Part shown: one piece after another, positions 6,605-9,253 of the stretch
Position numbering within the stretch: the first letter of the stretch is position 1
Layout of the letters: each line of letters opens with the position of its first letter
Source: Candidatus Latescibacterota bacterium
Lineage (GTDB): Bacteria > Latescibacterota > UBA2968
Direction: 5' to 3'
DNA: 9,253 nucleotides
Assembly: GCA_018650745.1 (NCBI GenBank)
Contig: JABIFK010000717.1
Location: forward strand, 1-9,253
Notes under the pieces: model-generated
The model's database searches: none
What the model was told of the DNA's origin: nothing
What the model saw: only the letters and a program-made list of their open reading frames with translations
Position numbers and translations under genes: made by a program

Positions 6605-7912
6605 ATGCAAGATTCAACGTTTCAAAAAATGACAGTTTCAGACATCAAGGATGCAATTGAAAATATTTCCCCCCCGCAAGAAAAAACAATCCAGGCCCTA
6701 GAAAAAGACAGCCGGACAAGTGTGCAACAACTCGCCAAGAGAATTAGACGCCAGCAAAAAGCACTTGCTCAAGAGGAAGCTCGATTGGAAAAAATGAGTG
6801 CCCTTGAAAACAAGCTCAGGTCGAGGGGATTCACACACATAGCAGGTGTTGACGAGGCTGGCAGAGGTCCTCTTGCAGGCCCCGTTGTTGCGGCCGCAAC
6901 CATCCTCCCCCCCGATATCCAAATCGAGGGTCTAAATGATTCAAAAAAGCTTTCTGAGAAAAAAAGAGAAGTGCTCTTTGGTCAAATCCAAACACAGGCA
7001 CTGGCCATAGGTGTCGGTCAGGCCACACCCCAAGAAATTGACCAATTAAACATTCGCAATGCAACCCATCTGGCCATGCGCCGGGCCTTAGACCAACTGT
7101 CCATTGCGCCCGACAGAGTCCTAATCGATGGGAATGCTGTGCCTGAAAGCGATTACAATGAGATGGCCATCATTGGAGGTGATCGAAAATCGGTTTCGAT
7201 TGCTGCAGCCTCCATTATCGCCAAAGTCACACGGGATCGGATCATGGTCAAATATGACATAGAATACCCCGAATATGGTCTTGCAAAGCACAAAGGTTAT
7301 GGAAGCGCCCATCACCTAAAAGTGTTAAAGGAACACGGGGCTACTCCAATCCACCGAAGCTCATTTGCGGGCGTTCCAAATAATACTACCCTTTCAGAAG
7401 TTGGCGAGGTTTTTGCCGACGGAATTGCTGCGGCCCGAAACCTCGAAGAATTAACGACGATAGGCGATACAATTGCGCGTGCCTCCCTAGATGTTCACGG
7501 ATCTGAAATGGGCATCCTGCGAGAGTTATATCGTAAACGCCGAACCACATTGCAGCGCCCTGGTAATATGGGCGAAAGGTTAGCAACTGAATATCTTCAA
7601 CGCAAAGGATTTGCTATTTGCGAGAACAACTATCGAGCAGCGGGAGGGGAAATCGACATCATTGCCCAAAAAGATGGGAAACTGATTTTCTTGGAAGTTA
7701 AGACTGCCACACAAACACAATTTGGAGACCCAAAAACTTGGGTAACACCTCAAAAACAGAGCCAAATTATTCGGGTAGCAAAAGCCTATCAAAGCCTACA
7801 TCCGAAACCAAATATGACTCCCCGATTTGATGTGATTAGCATTGTTCTATCGCAAGCCCCCCCCCAGATAGAACACACACAAAACGCATTTACACTTTCT
7901 CTTAAACCTTGA
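6605..7912 (+). CDS. rnhB: Ribonuclease HII fused to YraN/UPF0102 nuclease-like domain
   Basis: A 435-residue two-domain protein. Residues 1-80 are an N-terminal extension (MTVSDIKDAIENI, then DSRTSVQQLAKRIRR) like that of Bacillus-type RNase HII. The RNase HII domain (about 75-257) has the catalytic set D83, E84, D175 and D193, the GRG motif at 86-88 and HKGYG near 229-233. It should cut the RNA strand at ribonucleotides embedded in DNA. A linker of about 65 residues, probably helical, leads to a YraN/UPF0102 domain (about 321-435). That domain has GERLATEYL, a GEID motif (E349, D351) and EVK (364-366), the PD-(D/E)xK-type nuclease core, then RFDV. Its activity in cells is little known. The frame is open upstream to 6470, but the ATG at 6605 has AAAGG seven bases before it and the Bacillus-like extension starts just after. 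The two families are often neighbouring genes; here they are one frame. Confidence 0.93.
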   Translation: MQDSTFQKMTVSDIKDAIENISPPQEKTIQALEKDSRTSVQQLAKRIRRQQKALAQEEARLEKMSALENKLRSRGFTHIAGVDEAGRGPLAGPVVAAATILPPDIQIEGLNDSKKLSEKKREVLFGQIQTQALAIGVGQATPQEIDQLNIRNATHLAMRRALDQLSIAPDRVLIDGNAVPESDYNEMAIIGGDRKSVSIAAASIIAKVTRDRIMVKYDIEYPEYGLAKHKGYGSAHHLKVLKEHGATPIHRSSFAGVPNNTTLSEVGEVFADGIAAARNLEELTTIGDTIARASLDVHGSEMGILRELYRKRRTTLQRPGNMGERLATEYLQRKGFAICENNYRAAGGEIDIIAQKDGKLIFLEVKTATQTQFGDPKTWVTPQKQSQIIRVAKAYQSLHPKPNMTPRFDVISIVLSQAPPQIEHTQNAFTLSLKP

Positions 7913-7937
7913 CAAATAGAACACTTACATTTAATTT
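7909..7937 (+). promoter_or_regulatory. Probable aspS promoter overlapping the rnhB-yraN stop codon
   Basis: A perfect TTGACA lies at 7909-7914 and overlaps the TGA stop of the upstream gene. Two -10 choices follow: TTTAAT at 7930-7935 (five of six matches, 15-base spacer) or TAATTT at 7932-7937 (three of six matches, 17-base spacer). The leader to the aspS ATG would be about 100 bases. I see no convincing terminator hairpin or T-box in it, so read-through from the upstream gene is also possible. Confidence 0.45.
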
Positions 7938-8047
7938 TATCTTTCTTTCCCATTTTTATTTGTAGTGGATAAATCAGTTCTCAATAGACATCGAACTCGG
8001 AAATCGCCTTTACTTTTTGTTTTACATAAAACGCAGGAGAATGGACA

Positions 8048-9253
8048 ATGGCAGAGTCGCTGGGCGACTGGAAGCGCACACATAACTGTGGTCAATTGCG
8101 CGTAGAGCAAGTTGGCAATGAAGTCACGCTGATGGGTTGGGTTGCCAAACGGCGAGACCACGGGGGTGTCATCTTCGTAGACCTTCGAGATCGCTGGGGA
8201 ATCACTCAGGTTGTTTTTCGCCCCGACTTAAAGGCCGACACCCACAGCGTAGCAGAAAGTATTCGCAGCGAATTTGTTATCGCTATTAAAGGGAAGGTTG
8301 AACCTCGTCCGGAAGGCATGGCAAATACCAACCTTCCAACGGGTCAAATTGACATTGAATGTACCGATTTGAAGCTGTTAAATGCAGCAGATACTCCCCC
8401 GTTTGCCGTTGACTCTGAAGTGGATGTCAATGAAGAATTGCGGTTGCGGTACCGGTATCTGGATCTGCGCCGGCCCAGCATGCAAGAGGCGTTGATTTTG
8501 AGGCATACTGCCGCTCAGCAAACACGTCGCTATCTTGTAGATCGGGATTTCCTTGAAATAGAGACCCCCTACCTGATGAAAAGTACTCCTGAGGGCGCTC
8601 GAGATTATCTTGTCCCTTCTCGGGTGCATCCTGGGTCGTTTTATGCTCTTCCGCAATCGCCCCAAACATATAAACAACTCCTAATGGTAGCAGGATATGA
8701 TCGCTACTTTCAAATTGTTCGGTGTTTCAGAGACGAAGACTTACGAGGCGATCGCCAACCAGAATTCACTCAAATTGACATTGAAATGTCATTTGTAGAC
8801 GAAAATGATGTCATGAGTCTTGCTGAAGGACTTGCCCGCCATGTTTTCGAAACGACAATAGGGGTTCAACTCGACAGTCCTGTACCACGTATCACCTACC
8901 AAGATGCCATGGATCGATATGGTACTGACAAACCCGACACCCGCTTTGGGTTCGAGATTGTCGATATTACAGAAGCTGCGGAAGCTGCGGATTTTCAGGT
9001 ATTCAAGAATGTTTTGGGTAGTGGTGGTCAGGTTCGTGCGATTAACGCGAAACAATGTGGCAGCTTCTCCCGCAAACAAATTGATGACCTGACGAAGTTT
9101 GTGGGTCAATTTGGAGCAAAGGGCTTGGCGTGGATCAAAGTTACGGACCAAGGTTTAGAATCCTCTATAGTAAAATTCTTTCCAGATCAAGCCCAAGTCA
9201 TTCTTCGCGAGCGTCTCAATGCCGAGCCTGGGGATCTCCTATTGTTTGTTGCC
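8048..9253 (+). CDS. aspS: Aspartyl-tRNA synthetase, N-terminal 402 residues (runs off right edge)
   Basis: Class IIb aminoacyl-tRNA synthetase that charges tRNA with aspartate in the cytosol. The N-terminal OB-fold anticodon domain (about 10-115) includes GWVAKRRDHGGVIFVDLRD. Class II motif 1 is around ETPYLMKSTPEGARDYLVPSR, followed by LPQSPQ, and motif 2 is RCFRDEDLRGDRQPEFTQIDIE (shown over two key parts: R225-F227-R228 and E239-Q242). Residues from about 280 on are the bacterial insertion domain. Bacterial enzymes are near 590 residues, so roughly the last third including motif 3 is missing. H38 and G90 match the two residues linked to non-discriminating enzymes that charge both tRNA-Asp and tRNA-Asn. 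The start has AGGAGA seven bases upstream; an ATG at 8041 is out of frame. It lies 135 bases after rnhB-yraN on the same strand. Confidence 0.97.
   Translation, partial: MAESLGDWKRTHNCGQLRVEQVGNEVTLMGWVAKRRDHGGVIFVDLRDRWGITQVVFRPDLKADTHSVAESIRSEFVIAIKGKVEPRPEGMANTNLPTGQIDIECTDLKLLNAADTPPFAVDSEVDVNEELRLRYRYLDLRRPSMQEALILRHTAAQQTRRYLVDRDFLEIETPYLMKSTPEGARDYLVPSRVHPGSFYALPQSPQTYKQLLMVAGYDRYFQIVRCFRDEDLRGDRQPEFTQIDIEMSFVDENDVMSLAEGLARHVFETTIGVQLDSPVPRITYQDAMDRYGTDKPDTRFGFEIVDITEAAEAADFQVFKNVLGSGGQVRAINAKQCGSFSRKQIDDLTKFVGQFGAKGLAWIKVTDQGLESSIVKFFPDQAQVILRERLNAEPGDLLLFVA

Noticed and set aside
7913..8047. Possible T-box or other riboswitch leader before aspS
   Set aside because: No T-box sequence (such as GGGUGGNACCGCG) or attenuator hairpin is visible; the leader is AT-rich and unstructured by eye.
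8972..8989. Tandem 9-base repeat GAAGCTGCG inside aspS
   Set aside because: It encodes an in-frame Glu-Ala-Ala repeat in a variable part of the insertion domain; two copies are not enough to suggest a functional repeat.
1..9253. Novel defence island, mobile element or CRISPR array
   Set aside because: No transposase, integrase, methylase, toxin-antitoxin pair, spaced direct repeats or target-site duplications were found on reading both strands; the genes are mainly housekeeping or transport.

Overview
The window looks like a stretch of ordinary bacterial chromosome, moderately AT-rich by eye, with short intergenic gaps, clear Shine-Dalgarno sequences and sigma70-like promoters. A lipobox-type lipoprotein signal suggests a diderm (Gram-negative-type) cell. 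An RNase HII with a long N-terminal extension, an aspartyl-tRNA synthetase of the 'RRDHGG' bacterial type and a 'DGGA-FGVVPK' metallo-beta-lactamase protein do not fix the phylum. I cannot place the organism more closely from sequence alone. There are no transposases, integrases, phage genes, CRISPR arrays, tRNAs or rRNAs that I can see.

Layout, left to right. (1) The 5' part of a minus-strand MBL-fold hydrolase runs off the left edge. (2) A hairpin terminator separates it from a minus-strand small HEAT-repeat lipoprotein. (3) A divergent intergenic region of about 200 bp leads to a plus-strand short-chain dehydrogenase/reductase of the 3-ketoacyl-ACP-reductase type. (4) Behind a near-consensus promoter lies a plus-strand protein of unknown function with a zinc ribbon, a predicted small beta-barrel and a C-terminal four-cysteine cluster. 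(5) A strong bidirectional terminator ends it and also ends the convergent minus-strand operon. (6) That operon encodes two half-size ABC exporter subunits whose ATP sites are degenerate in complementary ways, so they should form one heterodimeric exporter. (7) A divergent control region contains a palindrome over the probable -35 box of the ABC operon. (8) A plus-strand gene fuses RNase HII to a YraN/UPF0102 nuclease-like domain in one reading frame. (9) The aspS gene for aspartyl-tRNA synthetase starts at 8048 and runs off the right edge.

The genes do not form one pathway. The only clear functional unit is the ABC pair. The rnhB-yraN fusion joins two families that are often genetic neighbours and so suggests a DNA-maintenance role. 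The AspRS carries two residues associated with non-discriminating enzymes, which would imply tRNA-dependent asparagine formation by GatCAB elsewhere in the genome. The items most worth following up are the RNase HII-YraN fusion and the unknown zinc-ribbon/cysteine-cluster protein; I see no multi-gene novel defence or mobile system here.
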